DNA of 64,000 nt from Chaunax sp. Z400 (GCA_037577475.1 CM075192.1:5777908-5841907); one strand, 5' to 3'; shown: positions 24,401 to 39,298, counted from the stretch's first letter. The notes: generated by a model not told the origin, from the letters alone. Made by a program: numbers and translations.

Positions 24401-27400
24401 AACTCAAGATTTACTTATTTCATGGCAGCTGTTTATTTGAATGGATTTTCATGCCCTTAGCACAACTTTTTGCTTTCGAGCAGGTTTGCAATAACCTCAA
24501 CACACCTCTCAAAATTATTTCTTTACTAAAGTAGAAGTTCATTACACTGCATGGGTACAAACCTTATGTTTTACAGAGAGACGGCACTTGTATAGCCCAA
24601 GGAATTAGTTTTTCAGCGCTTCTTTTTGACAGGAAACAATGACATCATGAATCTTATTGGTAACAGAGTAAAATGAATAAACACAATACATGAGAAATCC
24701 AGCTACAAAATACTAGTTTTCTCTAGTTTCTTTTTTAACTATTGCTCAGCCCACAAGGTGTAATGTCAATAAACAAGAAGAAAATGAACTGACACACCGA
24801 CAACAGTTCAGATCATAAATGAACTCTACATGTAGGGCAGTAGAAGTCTCTGTGAATGGACTTCACAAATGTGCAGAACACAGTATTTGTTTTACAATCA
24901 ATCACTTGCACATATTCTCAAATTCTCAAGCTGATATTTTTGACCCATTTCTGCCTATTAAAATGTCATTTGTACTCACCACTGGGGAATGATTGATTGA
25001 CTGTCTACCCCTGTGCTTTTGGAAAGTGCCATGAGATTTTGTTGTTGTTTTGTTGTGATCTAGCACGCTAAAATCTAAAGCACTAAAAAAAATTGACTTG
25101 ATTTGACAAAAGTTAAAACAAAACATCAAACAATTATTTGATGTAAAAACATTTGAATTTAAAGGAAATACATTACCATAGTGACCACTAACCAACTAAC
25201 ACTAACCAAAGACTGCAACAATAAATCAGCCAGAGCCGATGGCCTTTAAAACTGTGACTGCCACGGTCACAGTCATTCCAAATAAAAGTGAAATTGTCTA
25301 TGAACTCTTTCAGGCCTCTCTCCCTTTCTTCAGCTGATATAATTGAGTTGGGAGTTGAGGTGCTGCAGACCCTTAGACACAACATTTATACAGGAAGGAC
25401 AGAGACTTTTTTGTTTCAAGGGTCCAAGGTCCTCATGGATCAGAACTAACAGTAGTACTTGGTGCCTACTACTCGGCAGAAGAGCTCACATAATGATGTT
25501 TGACTTGAGGGCTCCTCCCCTCTCTTACTGTGTCTGAATGTTTCATTTCAGTCACAATGGAAGCCTTTGTGTCATAACAACAGCCCTGACAATGACTTCT
25601 CATTACACTCGGAGCAGAAGGCCTGACGATTGGTTATAAGCAGAATAAGTTTTCAGTGAAAAAGACAAGTTGGTGATTTTGAGCTCTTAAATCTCTACAG
25701 AAGAGAATAAACTATTTTGCGGAGAGTTTAGTGTAGATGAGGAGTTCTTCAAGGTCCGGCTACAGAAACACTGGAGGTTTTACAGTGACCACTTCCTTAG
25801 ATCACCAGAGGGAAGATCAATACAATACTGAAATGGGTCAGCACTCCCTGGTTCTGAGTACCAGAACTTCTCATTTTTCCATATGAGTACACTTACTGGG
25901 TACCAACAGTTACTGGTGAGTCTGGGTACTCACATCTCAACAGGTCAGGCAGCTTGGGTCATGTTTGAGTAATAGCTGATGGGATGCAGGTGGGTGAAAT
26001 AATTCATCATTAATGAGTAAAATAATAATGACATCGCCTGCAGCAGAAACCATAAGTGTGTCTCTGCCAGAGTTTAGTTGGTCAATTGTTCAGTTGCTTT
26101 CTGTTGCCTCAAGATAACAATGTCCCAACAAGGTACCTGGCCAGGACCTAATTTTAAGACCAACACTCCCATGGTCACACAGATGGTCACAAGTACTTAA
26201 AGAACATGGGCACAGGCATTAAAATGACTACTGTGTTGGTTGGGAACTAGCAATGACACTTGTGCGCTGAATGGACGATAGGGCCCTTGGTGTGAACAAT
26301 AGTGTGAAAAAACGTAAGTATTTCTGCAAAAAGTACATGAAGTGTTTAATGGCAGTTAACATGCATGTCCACAAAATCTGAAAGTCCTGTTTATTATTTT
26401 CAAACCAGAGTCTGTAGCCCCATTCAGACAGCGTTTTCAGTCCGGGCCTGTTGCGCCTTTATTCCGCCCCGATGTCTGTCTGAATGCAATGAAGGTGTAA
26501 TGAGGTGTCAGTTTGTTCCACCTCTGTGACACTTTGGGAAGTAGTAACAGCGCCAAAACAGGCGTCTGCATTAATGAAGTGCCCCGGCGTTGCAGAACGG
26601 GTGTGACGTTGCAGTAATAGGTTCAGGTGTGCGACCTATCCCGCGGGATTTACCGATGCGGTAGCAACAGGAAGTCCGTTATTTGAAGAGCAAGCACAGA
26701 AGATGATAAACTGGGGAGATAGTGAAAGGTATCGGCTTTTATGTTACCTGTTGCTTCATATGTCATGCTTCTTAATATTGCAGAACGATGGCATACACTG
26801 TGAATGTACACACCGAGGGCTGGTCCAGTTCGAACACACCAAAGGGGTCATAGAGAAGGGCATTAGTTTCTGCCCTGTTGCACAATGCCTGTCTGAAAGT
26901 GTCTTGTGTTGTCTGTATCTGAGGTTGAAGTGTCCTTGGCATCCTTCCATACTCCCCCACCAACAGAAGGATGTTCATCGGAAGTGTAGAATATTATGCT
27001 TGTGTAGATTCTCATTCATCCAGGTCATGGAAATCCTATTCAACCTGTTGCTCAACCTTCAGGGAACTGAGGAAGCCTCTTGGATCAGAGGTGAAATGTC
27101 TTCAAACCCTAAGCCTTCAAGGCTGAAATGGTTTTAATTATCTTAACGTAACCAAACCTTAACTACAGAGGTGGAGTATAGAAAACTGTATTTCTTTGTT
27201 AAGGTGCAGTAAGACAACAAGTTGATATTAACCCAAGGACAAGCTACCAGAACAAAGCGGACTTGAACAAACATCAACCATTTGTTTGCGTTTATTTGGT
27301 TTTAACATTACATTCCATCAGCTGAAGCTTTTACCCAAACTGACTTACAATAAGTATGTTTAACAGATTTAAAACATAAATAATCCTACAAATAACAACA

Positions 27401-30400
27401 CAACTAAGTGGGACAATACAAATATAATGTAAAACTTCAAGACTTTATTCTTTAATTCATGAAAAACAAATTGTACCCCAAAAAAAGTAGGCTACAGACA
27501 CAAGGAAACAAAAAACATTCAAAAATACTAAATAAAAAATTGTCCCACCACTTCTTAACCAATCATATCTTATGATATCGGGGTGGCATGTGGGTTGGCT
27601 AATCTCATTTCAGGGTTAGTGCTACCCCAGCCCCCCTTAGACAAATCCCGGGTCTGCAATTCTATTTTCAGGGAATTGTTATTTTTAACTATTATTTACA
27701 TTATTAATAGATATTATTTATCTATTTTGAATTATTATGAACATAATAAAAGATGCCATAGTCACATCAGTACATCAGATAATGTCTTAAATCAATTCTT
27801 CTTCATCTCAGAAAACTGGGAAAAGCAAAGAAAACCAGATATAAATCAAATTCAATTTCATTCCAAGTCATATTCCATTGAACATTTTTTCATGATTTTT
27901 TATTTTTTCTCATGAAGAGTTTTCTATTTTTATTTTGTACCAGATTATTAAAATGGACCGTTTATTCAGTATCACTCTGGTAGAGTGTGTTCTTCCCTCT
28001 TCAGCAGGAGGAAACAACTCACATGTGCTAGTTGGTTCCTCAGCTAGGTAGAGTGTGAGCTAATCAGTATTGAGAAACCAATTGTCCCCACAGATCTTAT
28101 TCCATTATAGAGACTTTAAGCAAACTTGTGATTCAATGCTTGAACAAACACTGAAGGTGAGGTGTAATATTTCAGAGCCATCGCAAGGTGCAACGCCAGT
28201 TTCACCCTCTGGTCATTTGTTTCATCATCTATGATATCATGCATAATTTGAAAATAGTTGAATTTCCTGTGAAATCTACATCTGAACTCTGGTAAAATTC
28301 ACTTGCTTGTTTTTGTTTGTGAAAGTGACAGAATTTGTTTTGTGAAATCTAAATTTACTTTTTGCATTTTGCATCATATTTTCACATGTAACAAAACTGT
28401 CTAACCAATATAGGGCTCACTAAAGGAACAGCTTTGCTGTCATTATCGAAGCATCGTTTGAACTATTTTCATTTTCATAATGCAGTGTACATGACATTCA
28501 TTTGACAAATGATTTTATTTGAAGATACTTGAATGGATTTTAACACAACTTGGAAAACAATTGGAGCTCAAGGAAAGGAAGGAAGTAAAGATAAAAAAAT
28601 CAACCATAAGATTAGTGGACAACCATCTTTACCGCCTGAGCTACAGCCATTGCCAATATATATCACATTTTCCCCAGTGAATTACTTTCTTATTTTAGAC
28701 CTTGGCTCACACACACCAAAATGTAGCATATCCGACAGCAGAGCTCTCTCTGCTGTGTGTGTCGCAGCTTCCATGCAGGAGGTAAACACTAGCCATTTAT
28801 AGAGATATGTGGAGTTTTTCTGTGGTTTCTAGTGGTGCATGTACTCACATTGGAGCTTGTGCACCTTCCTCAGACAGGGTGGGCACTAAAGCTCTTAGCT
28901 TAGAGGCTACAGTTAAGATTTCAGATGTAAAAAAACATCTTTTCAATTCACTTTGGGACTTTTAAGTTCATTTGTACAAACACAAACACAAACACATCAA
29001 AATAACACTCATATTATATAGTTTTTTTAATTGCAGCATCTTAGTTTCTTTTCTCTTTTTTCCCATCCTATTCTTTTATCTATTTTTGCACTTTTATCAA
29101 AATCAATATACAATGCATGCATTCAAAAAGATAAATAATCACAACACAATAGAGTATGGCCAAATAAATATGACGTTAAGCTTCCCTACTTTATTCTTTA
29201 AGTCCTTAAATTGTTCTGTACCTCTAAAAGTAAGATGCAAAAGTAAACAATGCATGTTAAAAAATACTCATCACAAAGTTGCGTCACATTAAGGTCCCAC
29301 CTTTCACTGGGCATTATAATAAGGTAGCAGAACGGCCTGACAGATTTCAGGGGTAACTGGTGCCACCCCAGGCCCCCCTTTTGGATAAACCAGTACATTT
29401 ATTGGGGACTGCCTTTAGCCACAGATTAATACACAGCAACAATACCTCTTAACACAATAGATTTATTGTTGGTTTTCATATCATTTGTTTGTAATAAGAC
29501 ATAAAATGGCATCAGCTTTACCCTTTAAGCAAATTAGCAGACAAACTGTATAAAATGAGCGTGTGACGAAGCTAGAAATCTTGTTTTGTTTACAACAACG
29601 TCATGTTTGCTTGCCTCCAAAGGCAGAGAGAGAGCACAGGGTCTGCCAGGGCAGCAGACATGAGACTCTTATCTGGTCCCATGTAAATCAGCCTCTGACT
29701 GCCAAATCAATGTTGCTTACCGCCGCACAATGGACAGCATCAGGTTCCACCACAGTCTGTCTCTTTAAAGGAATGGTGATATTCTGTGACTAAACTCAGC
29801 GACCTCCGATCCCTCTGCTGCCCCTGAGTCAAAGTCTCTGAAACACACACATAAAATGTTTTGTTTTGTTTTTTTAATTTCTTCAGTTGTTTGCTCTTCA
29901 GAGACTCGCTGCACAGAAGAAAAAAAATCAAATACAAGCAGCAGAGTCATTATGCACGGGGGCTGACAGTCGGATCAGCCAGCTGTATTTCTTGTGTTCA
30001 GCATGCAGATGGAGCTCGTGATGGTGGACACTGCACAGCTTCCCAGTGTGAGCCGCCTGCAGTATGATCGCAGCTCCATCTAGTGTTACACACTGAGAAC
30101 TCAGACAGGATGCCAGGAACATTCAGAACAGCTGTAACGATGGTTTGCAGTCAGCTGACTGTGACAATCATTTTGGTCATTGGAAACTAATCTGAGCTGA
30201 CAGCAGAATTCAAACTGCACAGAAACAGGCATACATGTTTATTTCACGTTGTATTTATTGCTGAGCAATTATATTTAACATTTGTGTACATTTTGTGACA
30301 TCACTGGCCTATTCTCATCATGATGATTACACTATCAAGGGCACTCTGAGAGTGCACACCTCCACAAAGGCTACACTGTGCCCAGCAAACTCAAAAGGGC

Positions 30401-33400
30401 CTAAAATCACAAGCATTGTTATTATTTTGTATGTATATCTGTGTAATCATTCCATTTCAGTATACCTTATAACCCACATAAAAACATGTCTACAGTGACT
30501 CTATGATAAGCCAACAGATTATCAAGGATTGTGACGTCACAAGTTTTTATTCAAACGTTAAAGACAGTCAAGATTTTCTGGATCTGGATCCACCTTGTAT
30601 ACAAAATTTTATTGAAACTCAACTTTTTGAACATATTCTGCTGATTAACAAACAAACAAATGGAAACAGTACAAGAACACAACTTTACTCATATGTCTGC
30701 ATTAGACAGAAAATAAACGAAAGAAAGGAAAAAATTATGAAGATGCAATTAAAACAAATTCATAAGAAACAAAAAAAAATGCAAAGCTATGTAAACAGTT
30801 TAATTATGTAAATGTTTACATGCATCAGGACAGACTCAGGACTTGCTAGATGGTGAAAAGTAACAGACACATGTTGGAGTCTGGAGTCTGTAGTCTGTAT
30901 CATATCAACAGCTAGTCTACCTAAGACTTTACTTCCTACTATATTATAAAGATTACCATTAATAGTATAGCATGACTTTTATCAACACTTATTTCACTCT
31001 AATGAATGAAACATTGAAATAAGTCTGCATTGAAAACTTCATGAAGTATTCTAAGCATTGCAATAATAATAGATTATTTACAGTTTCTTGGGGTTCTCTT
31101 TGCTCCAAAACTTACACATTAAATCCATAATTGTACTTAATTTTTTTATCTATTTGACAGAGACGATACAGATAGATATTGTTACTCTATTCAATAATTC
31201 AATAGCTGCCCCCGTCCCTGCGCAGGCTTTTAAATTCAGGTTCAAACTAGTAAATGAACAAAATGACACAAAAGGTTCAGTTTAAAACACACTATGTACA
31301 TTGCATATACACACTGCATGTTTAGAAATGTTGACATTGACAGATTTTAATAACGTTCAGTAAAGAGGTGGTCCTTGGAATGGGGAAGAGGTGATTAGAT
31401 TTTGAGGTTGATCCGAATTATGGTGCAGATCCAGGAAGTGTTTTGCAGCCTTTGTGGAGGTAAGCGCTCTCCAAGTGTCGCTCTAAGCCTTTTCTGTGTG
31501 TTAACACCTCCAAAATAAAGCCTGGATTTATATAGGGCATTTCATGAGACCCAAGGACGCTACAAAGGAAGTTAGACTTTCATTGGCATTAGATGGTTTG
31601 TCTGTTTGTTAGTTAGCAGGATCAGCAGGAAAGAACCCATTAAACATTAAATGTTTTTAATAATTTTCCTTAACCACAACACTTGGAGGAAGAAAGCTCC
31701 ACAGACGTGTCGTATATTTAGGCCTTAGCTGAGGTGCTGCTCCACTGAATGTTTTTATGACATGCAAGGAGCTCATCTTATAAACAATATAAATGTGCTA
31801 CAGTTCTTCAATAAAATTCACACTTAATTTGTGAAATGTAAAAGTAATTGTCGTTATTACATTGTCATGATGCAAATGTATCCCTACTAGCAAAATCTAA
31901 AGACAGGAGCCTCCTTTTACTCTAGTATTGATGAATAGCTTATTTAAATCAAGGGCTAAGAAGACAAGAATGCAACTAGATATGCATTTCTTAATGCAGT
32001 GGAAATATGATAAATAAAGAATTCTTATTTTGCAACCATAGATACTAAAAAATATTTTAAAAAAGATCATAATAAACTGCATCCAGATATTATTGATTGA
32101 AAGCCACATAAATGTGTAAATACAAAAACAGACACACTCATGAGTAAAGTGACTGCACAAAGTCAGTGAAATAAAGTCTGTTACAGTGAGCTTGCATCAG
32201 AGGAACGGCCCAGTCACCTTTTGTTTCCATCTTGGGCTTTGAACGGCGCAGCAGCAGAGCATATCATACCGCCACATGCTGCCGGGAGCTGCTGCGTGGT
32301 CCTAGACAGATCCTGCCTGTAGCACGTACACCTCTCACCCCTGCCAGCTTCCCCTTCCTGCAGACTGCAGCCCAGTCTAAGTTCGCCTGCTGCCGACACC
32401 GCTGCTGTCGCCGCACCGAGAGGGAATTTACATTTTAATAGGCAGAGCTGCACACCGTCTCCGAATGAGGGTACGTGTTCAGGCAAACAGCAGGAAACGC
32501 ACCCAGCTGCACAAGTTTCCAATGAACCCTCCAGACAATTCCTGGTCTAGACAAAATGATATTTTTAGCCTCTGTGCCTGCAGCTTATGGCAACATATAC
32601 ATACACATGCATATTTTACAAAATGAACTACATCCCTGAAATGAGATTTGATATGTTGCCACCTTATATCAGGGGTGATGAGGTGGGATAGCAGGGTTGT
32701 GTTCGACCTTCAGAGCTCTCTCTGTGTAGAGGCAGAGAATGAGCGGAGCGGCGGCAGCAGAAAGAAGGCCTGGCTGCGGGCCGGTGTGATCACAGAGCAT
32801 GACGGTTCCATCACAGCTGTCATTAGGCACCAAACAAAAGGCACATCAAGAGCAGGACGGAGAGGAAGAGGTTGAGGGGGGAGGATGGTCCTCGTCACTC
32901 CTGCTCTATCACAAGGCCTCTTGATGAAGTGTCAGCCCCACAGCTCGGTGGAGAGGTCAATACGAGTGCAGCTGCAGAGGAGCTACAGACTACAGAGATG
33001 GGATTCAGGCCCAGTCTGGCTTGTTGTCTGTTTTAGCATTTCTAGATTGTATCATGTTGTTTCTCCCATCTGTTTATTGAATTTAAGGCATTGAACACAG
33101 TGAGACAATGACGTTATCACATCAAAGTAAGATGTCACTTTACCCAAACAACACACAAAAGTCATGCAGAAATCCCATCATACACTGTACAATTTTAGAA
33201 ACTTTGTTTAATTCCATCTCACACTATAGTTGTAAATCCTCTACTCTGTAAAGCTCACGATTTATGTGCTCACACTGTGTGGTTCCATCGCGAGGCCAGT
33301 ACCTGACTGCTCACGCTGTTTCGTGTAAAATCGGTCCGTCAGGCCCAGTGGACCGATCTGGATATTGACAGTTTACAATAAAGATTGCTTTGAAAGCTCA

Positions 33401-33500
33401 GGACAAGTAGAAGATTGTTTACCAAAGAAGAAGTGGAAGTATTAACTAAAAAGACATGGGCGGTGTGGTTTGTCAAATTGCAGAGAGAACAAAAGAAAAC
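24401..33500. other. gene-free, AT-rich stretch
   Basis: No exon, RNA gene or intact element was recognised in about 9 kb. Two short related motifs occur at 27600-27660 and 29335-29400 (CTACCCCAGCCCCCCTT / CACCCCAGGCCCCCCTT). Open frames are lysine- and phenylalanine-rich chance frames. The segment 32214-32950 is more GC-rich but shows no coding pattern I trust. Confidence 0.4.
25840..26060. mobile_element. interspersed repeat, related to 36590-36700
   Basis: CTGATGGGATGCAGGTGGGT...ATAATTCATCATTAATGAG...CCTGCAGC resembles CTGATGGGAAGAAGGTGGTT...ATAATACATAGTTAATGAA...CCTGCAGC at 36597-36665. Two copies in one orientation imply a repeat family of unknown class. Confidence 0.35.
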
Positions 33501-33529
33501 CTCCAGGCCCAACAATCATTGACATAATT

Positions 33530-33780
33530 GTTAGGGCCTGTTTCCACCAAAGCATTTTTTCCTGAGGCCAGCGTATTTGTTTAATTATTTGCAATGGGAG
33601 CGCAGCATATTTAACTACTGTATGCTACAGACACCAGCGTCTTTTCTACGCTGAGCCTCTTTTCTGCACGTTTGGCTTTTTTTTGTGGTTGATAAATGTT
33701 CAACTTTGGGTGAAACAATGCGCTCGTCACTGTCACTTTTTACCCAGCCGTCCAATCACAGTGGAGGAGGGGTGAGACAA
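33530..33780. mobile_element. possible non-autonomous DNA transposon end
   Basis: TTAGGGCCTGTTTCCACCAA is typical of fish DNA-transposon termini, and the interior has GC-rich motifs such as CACCAGCGTC and ACGCTGAGCC. The other end was not paired. Confidence 0.25.
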
Positions 33781-34479
33781 ATTTAACAAAATCTCATGAA
33801 CCCACATAGACCTGCAGGTCCGTCCTCTCTCCCTACTTCCTCCTGCCTTCCCTTCATCCAGAGCCAGAGCAAGTCCTCTATCCTGTGCTGCCATTTTTAC
33901 ACTCAGTATTTGTGAATTGAATAAATGTGTAAAATTAGGTACTTGCAACACAAATTACTTCCCTGGATATTCCGTATCATAGCAACCAAAGCGCCTCAGC
34001 TGAAAAACTCTGCACTCTGCAGCCATAAATTACACTTTACGTCACAAACTAATTGCAAACATTTTACTGTCAGTTTGCAGCCTATCGATGTGTAAGAACA
34101 TCTGGCCTCTAAACATTACAAATTTGAGTCATATTACCAACAATAAATTTCAACACATTGACATACTGCTGTGTCTACAGTATCTTTGCAGAGAAGCCAG
34201 TAACTCGTGAGAATGGCATCACTGTGTTGATATTCATTCTCACATAAGAGCCCTTCGGCAGACTCCGTCAGGATTTAGGCCTCTGACAGAAGAAATGGTT
34301 GCACAATATGTGCATTCCATTTTGTATGTTGATGTTGCCATGATGTCATCACTTAACTCGGATCTGCCTCACTGTAAGGGAAATTCTTCCTTGTCGAATT
34401 TTGAAAGTTGCTAATTCTCTGAAGAATTATAGACTCGGTGTGATCATTATATTGATAAAATGCTAAAAGGCATAAATCT

Positions 34480-34710
34480 CACAATGTTCAAGAAAATGAA
34501 TAAGTGATCCAGAATCCACTTCTGTACCCGGATGCACCTCAAATTTTACACCTCAAATTTTAATCAACTCTTCCGTGGCCCAAGATCTATCCCTACACAA
34601 ACTTTCCTCATAATTTGTTGAAATTATTTAAAATATCTTAGATATCAGACAAAGAAACTAATGTTTGTGTTTACATTACCTCCTCCAACTCTTGATGGCA
34701 AAGGTAAAAA
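34480..34710. mobile_element. RTE-type LINE 3' tail relic
   Basis: GATCCAGAATCCACTTCTG...GATGCACC...TACACAAACTTTCCTCAT and a closing ACATTACCTCCTCC follow the pattern of RTE/Rex3-type 3' UTRs seen across fish genomes. Strongly decayed. Confidence 0.3.
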
Positions 34711-35772
34711 GGCCCAGTGTTTGAGAAATTGACTCATGGCTCTGCTTCATCTGTCTGAAATCCTGACAACAGCTGACCAAAATTTCTGATGTCAAAAATT
34801 CATCAGCAGCTGATCAGGTCACATTTAATGATCCAGAATCAGGATGTCCTCCTGCTGCTAGAAACAGATTCCAACCAGCCAGTAAACTATTATTAGTGCT
34901 CATAATAGGTCTGTAAAACGTTCTATACTCTAGTTTACCTGAGAAATTTATTAAATTTTTTAATGTCTCTTTGTTTTTTTTTACTTAATAAATTAAGGTA
35001 ATCATTAAAGGTTAAAATACAGATATTGTGCTATTTTCATATGACATAAATCAATGCAAATATGCTAATGATGTCAGTGTTGCATTTTTTTATTCAATTC
35101 CATGATTGTATTAAATTTAATTTATCTGTCTTTGACAGATTGTCATAAAATGTCTCAAACAATGAGATAAAATTTAGCATTCAACAATATGAAAAATCAG
35201 CATAAGACTGTATGAAAAATATTCATGGATCTTGGCAGTGATACTATTTGCTGTATATGGAGAAGTGAATTTATGCATGCAAATCCCAATGTACTATCTA
35301 TAGTATACACCCTCAACCTGTGTCAAGTACAGGTTGGCCAATAGCGGACTTTTAAAGGTCAGTATAATAAGAATGGTTTATAGCAAGAAACAGTCTATAG
35401 CTGATTAATCAGATAAATGGATGTGACAAAAAGAAAAACAGTTGACTTGAGATTTTATACCGAATTATGTACTAATATGTAATGTTTCATTAGCTAAAAA
35501 TAAATTATTAGTTGCACACTTCCGGTTGACGTTTCTTTATTCATTAGGAGTTACACACACACACACATATACACACCACCACTCTGATCTTTTACAGCAT
35601 CGATGTTATTCTGGAGTGTGAGACAACACAATGCGTCACAGCTTCAGGCATGCAATCAAGACTGGGGCCCTCCCCGCTCTAATTAATAACTATTGAACAC
35701 GCCAACAACAATCAACACTCATTAAATCGTGTGCTTGTTGACAAGGGTACAAGCCTTATCAAAGACAGGAGG

Positions 35773-35798
35773 GTGTGTGTGTGTGTGTGTGTGTGTGT
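35773..35798. repeat. (GT)n microsatellite
   Basis: Thirteen GT units followed by a G-rich patch. Confidence 0.93.
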
Positions 35799-35977
35799 TG
35801 GGTGGGGGGGTTGTGGGTGCGGGTTTTAGCGAGGGACATTTTTCCATAATAAGGTAACAGAGTGCCCCGAGTCATAGTTTTAATTCACAAACCGCCACAT
35901 CCGCCGTTGCTCTGTGACAGACTGTTGGCAGACAGACGCAGGAAGGCTTCCACAGCTGCAGAGGGATCAAATACACA

Positions 35978-35978
<1 letters not shown>

Positions 35979-36057
<79 letters not shown>
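35979..36057. repeat. (GT)n microsatellite
   Basis: About 79 bp of uninterrupted GT. Confidence 0.97.
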
Positions 36058-36058
<1 letters not shown>

Positions 36059-36699
36059 TTTGAAAAGTCATTCTAATATCACTTGTTTAAACATACATGT
36101 CCATGGTCATCCAGGGACACATTCCAGGCCCTGATTAAATGATGTATAGCAAATGGTCCAAAGTCCATGGTACAAGTGCATTTAGTGCATGTCAAACTCT
36201 CTTTCACCGTTAAGTGGTGCTAGCTATAGGTGCAAAGTAAAGGTGCAAAAGGGTTGTATTATCAAGAGGTGTGTTTTGCATGGAACATAATCAGAGCATC
36301 ATCTTCCATTCCCTTTAAAAGCCAGGTGTGTCTGCACATGACACATTGCTATTTAAGAAGCAGCACTCGCCTCACTGAGGGACAGGTTGGTGGTCCTTGT
36401 CCAGTGGACCCTCTGCCTCCCAATCCTCTGTTGCATCAACAACTCCATCTAACTCCATATGAGTAAATGCATCTGTATCCAACTGACGAGGAGAAGGAGG
36501 GTTGCTGCACATCCCTGTGTGTGTAACAGGCCTAATGATGTGCACGGATAACAGTCTTTAGTTCAGGTGCTCCATATCACAAAAAATGATTAATGGCTGA
36601 TGGGAAGAAGGTGGTTGAGATAATACATAGTTAATGAAGAAAATATTAATTATATAACCTGCAGCGATCTACCGGCAGCATAAATGATAAGTGATCGCC

Positions 36700-38640
36700 C
36701 AGTCCTTTTTATCTGCTGAGGGAGTTTACAGTCTTTCTGGTTGTATACATACCTCCTGACCCAAACAACAGTGACAGAGAGGAGGCACTCAGTGAAATGT
36801 GCTGCAACATCAGTGAACAACAGGCTGCCCAGACTGCAGCATTTCTATTTCTTGCTGGAGATTTCAACCATGCTGACCTAACGTACTGCCAAAACCTCAC
36901 CAGCATGTTGATATTCCAACAAGGGGAAATAAAAAAATGTGGGCCTGCTCTACACATACCAAAATGCAGCTTACAAACCTGCCCCCATCACCCCACCCCG
37001 GGCTCACTGACCACATGGTGGTCATGCTAAAGCCGGTATAGAGACCATGAGTAAAAGTCACCAAACCGATCCACAAACAGATGCGTATGGAGCCTGAGGG
37101 TTCCACATCTGCACTTCAGGACTGAAGATACGGAACACAACCTACAGAGATGATGACGCAGCCGAGAACAGCCAGAGCCAACCTGTCCAAAGGCATCAAG
37201 AAAGCCGAGCATCGATATTGCAGTGAGATAACCAGCTGTTTCAATGATAGCAGAGACACACAGAGCCTGTGGAGGGGATACAGACTATTAATAACTACAA
37301 ACCTCCAACACAAGCCTGTGACAATAACATCTCTCTGCTGAATAAACTCAACAACTCCTCCGTACGTTTTGAAGCATTACACAACATGCCTGCACAGAAG
37401 ACACCACCAACCCTCAGCAACCAGGTTCTTTCTCTCTCCTCAGCCAGCGGGGAGAGTAACTCTCTGTGATTGACATCTGCAAAGCTGCTGGACCAGACAA
37501 CATACCTGGTCGTGCTAAAAGAGCATGAAGAAGAGCTCAGGGATGTCCTGACAGAAATCTTAAACATCTCCTTGAGGCAGGCTGTTGTTCCAACATAATC
37601 TAAAGCCACCGCCATCATACCTATGACAAAGAGGTCCACCCATCCTGCCTCACAGACTGCCACCCCATTGCACTGACCTGCACCATCATGAAGTTCTTCG
37701 GTGCATCATCCTTCCTCCCTATCTGGACCCTTTTCAGTTTGCAGTTTTACATATGTCAAATGGTCTATTGATGATGCTATCTCCACTGCCCTGCATGCAG
37801 AACTCACCTTCCTGGACAAGAATAACTCTTATGAGAGAATGTTGTTCATAGACTTTAGTTCAGCATTCAGTACCATCATCTCTTAGCAGTTAATAATAAA
37901 ACTAATAAAACTGGACATGTTGGGCCTTAAGACCTCACTCTGTAATTTGGTACTGGATTTTCTCATTAGGAGACCACAGTCAGTAAGAATGGGCAATAAA
38001 ACATTAGCCAAGACAATACTGAGCACCGGGGCCCCTCAAGGATGTGTGCTCGGTCCACTGCTCTTCACTCCTCTTACCCATGATTGCACACCAAAGTACA
38101 GTTCCAGTCACACTATAAAATTTGCCGATGACACAACCATGGTGGGGCTTCTCGACAATTATACTGAAAAACACTACAGATGGGAGGTGGACCATCTGCC
38201 CATGTGGTGCAAGAACAAGTATCCCTCTAAATGTAGGGAAAACAAATGATATTGTCATTGACAATAGCAGAAACCATACCCAACACCACCCATTCATGGT
38301 TCAGGAGCTTGCCACTGGTCATAAGACCCTGCAGTGCAAAGTTAAGACAGCTGAGAAGATCATTGGTGCCAAACTCTCCTCCTTCCTGGACATTTACCTT
38401 TCCTGACATGACTGCAAAGCAACCAGCATTGTGAGAGACTCCACCAATTGCCTAACATCTTAGGCCTCCTGGCATCTGAGAAAAGATTCTGGAGCTTCTG
38501 GAGCTCCACCAGACTACAGAATAGCTTTGTACATCCAGCTGTCAGGATGATGAACTCTCCTCTGCCCCAAAAGATGTTGGCAAAAGACTACAGAGTAACT
38601 TACAAATTCCAGCCCCCCAAACCATAACAATGTGCTGCTT
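36700..38640 (+). mobile_element. decayed non-LTR retrotransposon (CR1/Rex1/L2-like LINE)
   Basis: Fragments in all three plus frames give, in order: an endonuclease piece with FLFLAGDFNHADL near 36840-36885; linker motifs CDNNISLLNKLNNSSVRFEA near 37317-37375; a reverse-transcriptase piece with MLFIDFSSAFSTI (catalytic Asp motif A, about 37840-37880); and STGAPQGCVLGPLLF and IKFADDTTMVG (motif B and the FADD motif C, 38022-38145). A C-terminal TAEKIIGAKLSS segment follows. Many stops and frameshifts show it is dead. The 3' end is somewhere after 38620. Confidence 0.85.
37701..38249 (+). pseudogene. LINE reverse transcriptase, broken
   Basis: Open pieces at 37701-37886 and 37917-38249 carry motif A (FIDFSSAF), motif B (GAPQGCVLGPLLF) and motif C (FADD). 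A stop after FSTIIS and a further shift near 38220 separate them from each other and from the downstream thumb region. Confidence 0.85.
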
Positions 38641-39247
38641 CATGCACTAGACACTTTTTATTACATAAGTAGGAGACGCGATTTTATACTTGCACTATTT
38701 GTATCAAAAAGTTCCACAGTTTTTTTTTTATTGTTGCAGTGTTTTCCAAAGTTTGACTTTAGTTGCCCACCACATTTTACCTATTAGTGTCTATTTATTT
38801 GCGTAATTATTAGACCAACACCATGTGTGACCAGATGGGCGCAAATTCATTTGTTACTTACTGTAATCAATGACCACTGTGTGGGTCGGGCACTGACAAT
38901 TTCTCTGTGCTGTGCACCACTTTGCACCACTTTTTGCACCCTATACCCTCTGTCTTCCCATTTTCATGAAACATGGGAAAGATGTCACAAAGCAAAGAGT
39001 AAACTAAGATGGATACCAATTTATAATAATGCAACTTTTTGAAAGGTGTTTGTAAGTTGTAAATAATGACTAATGAATGATAAATGATTTACTAATGATT
39101 TATAGATCAGTTGTAAGTCATGAATGAGAGTTTGGTTTGCCAGGTCCTCACACTCTACTCACACTCTGTTAATACAAAGTCCTATTCAGTGAACAGCCTC
39201 AGAACAGCTGTATAACCAGCAATTTTGTCTTTTAGAAGAAAAATCCA

Positions 39248-39298
39248 TATTATATTATATTATATTATATTATATTATATTATATTATATTATATTAT
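39248..39298. repeat. (ATATT)n pentamer microsatellite
   Basis: About ten tandem ATATT units. Confidence 0.93.

Noticed and set aside
30503..30811. 102-codon Lys/Gln-rich open frame
   Set aside because: Low-complexity sequence in AT-rich DNA without supporting motifs.
32214..32522. Cys/Arg-rich frames on both strands
   Set aside because: Overlapping frames in locally GC-rich DNA; no consistent coding pattern or splice sites.
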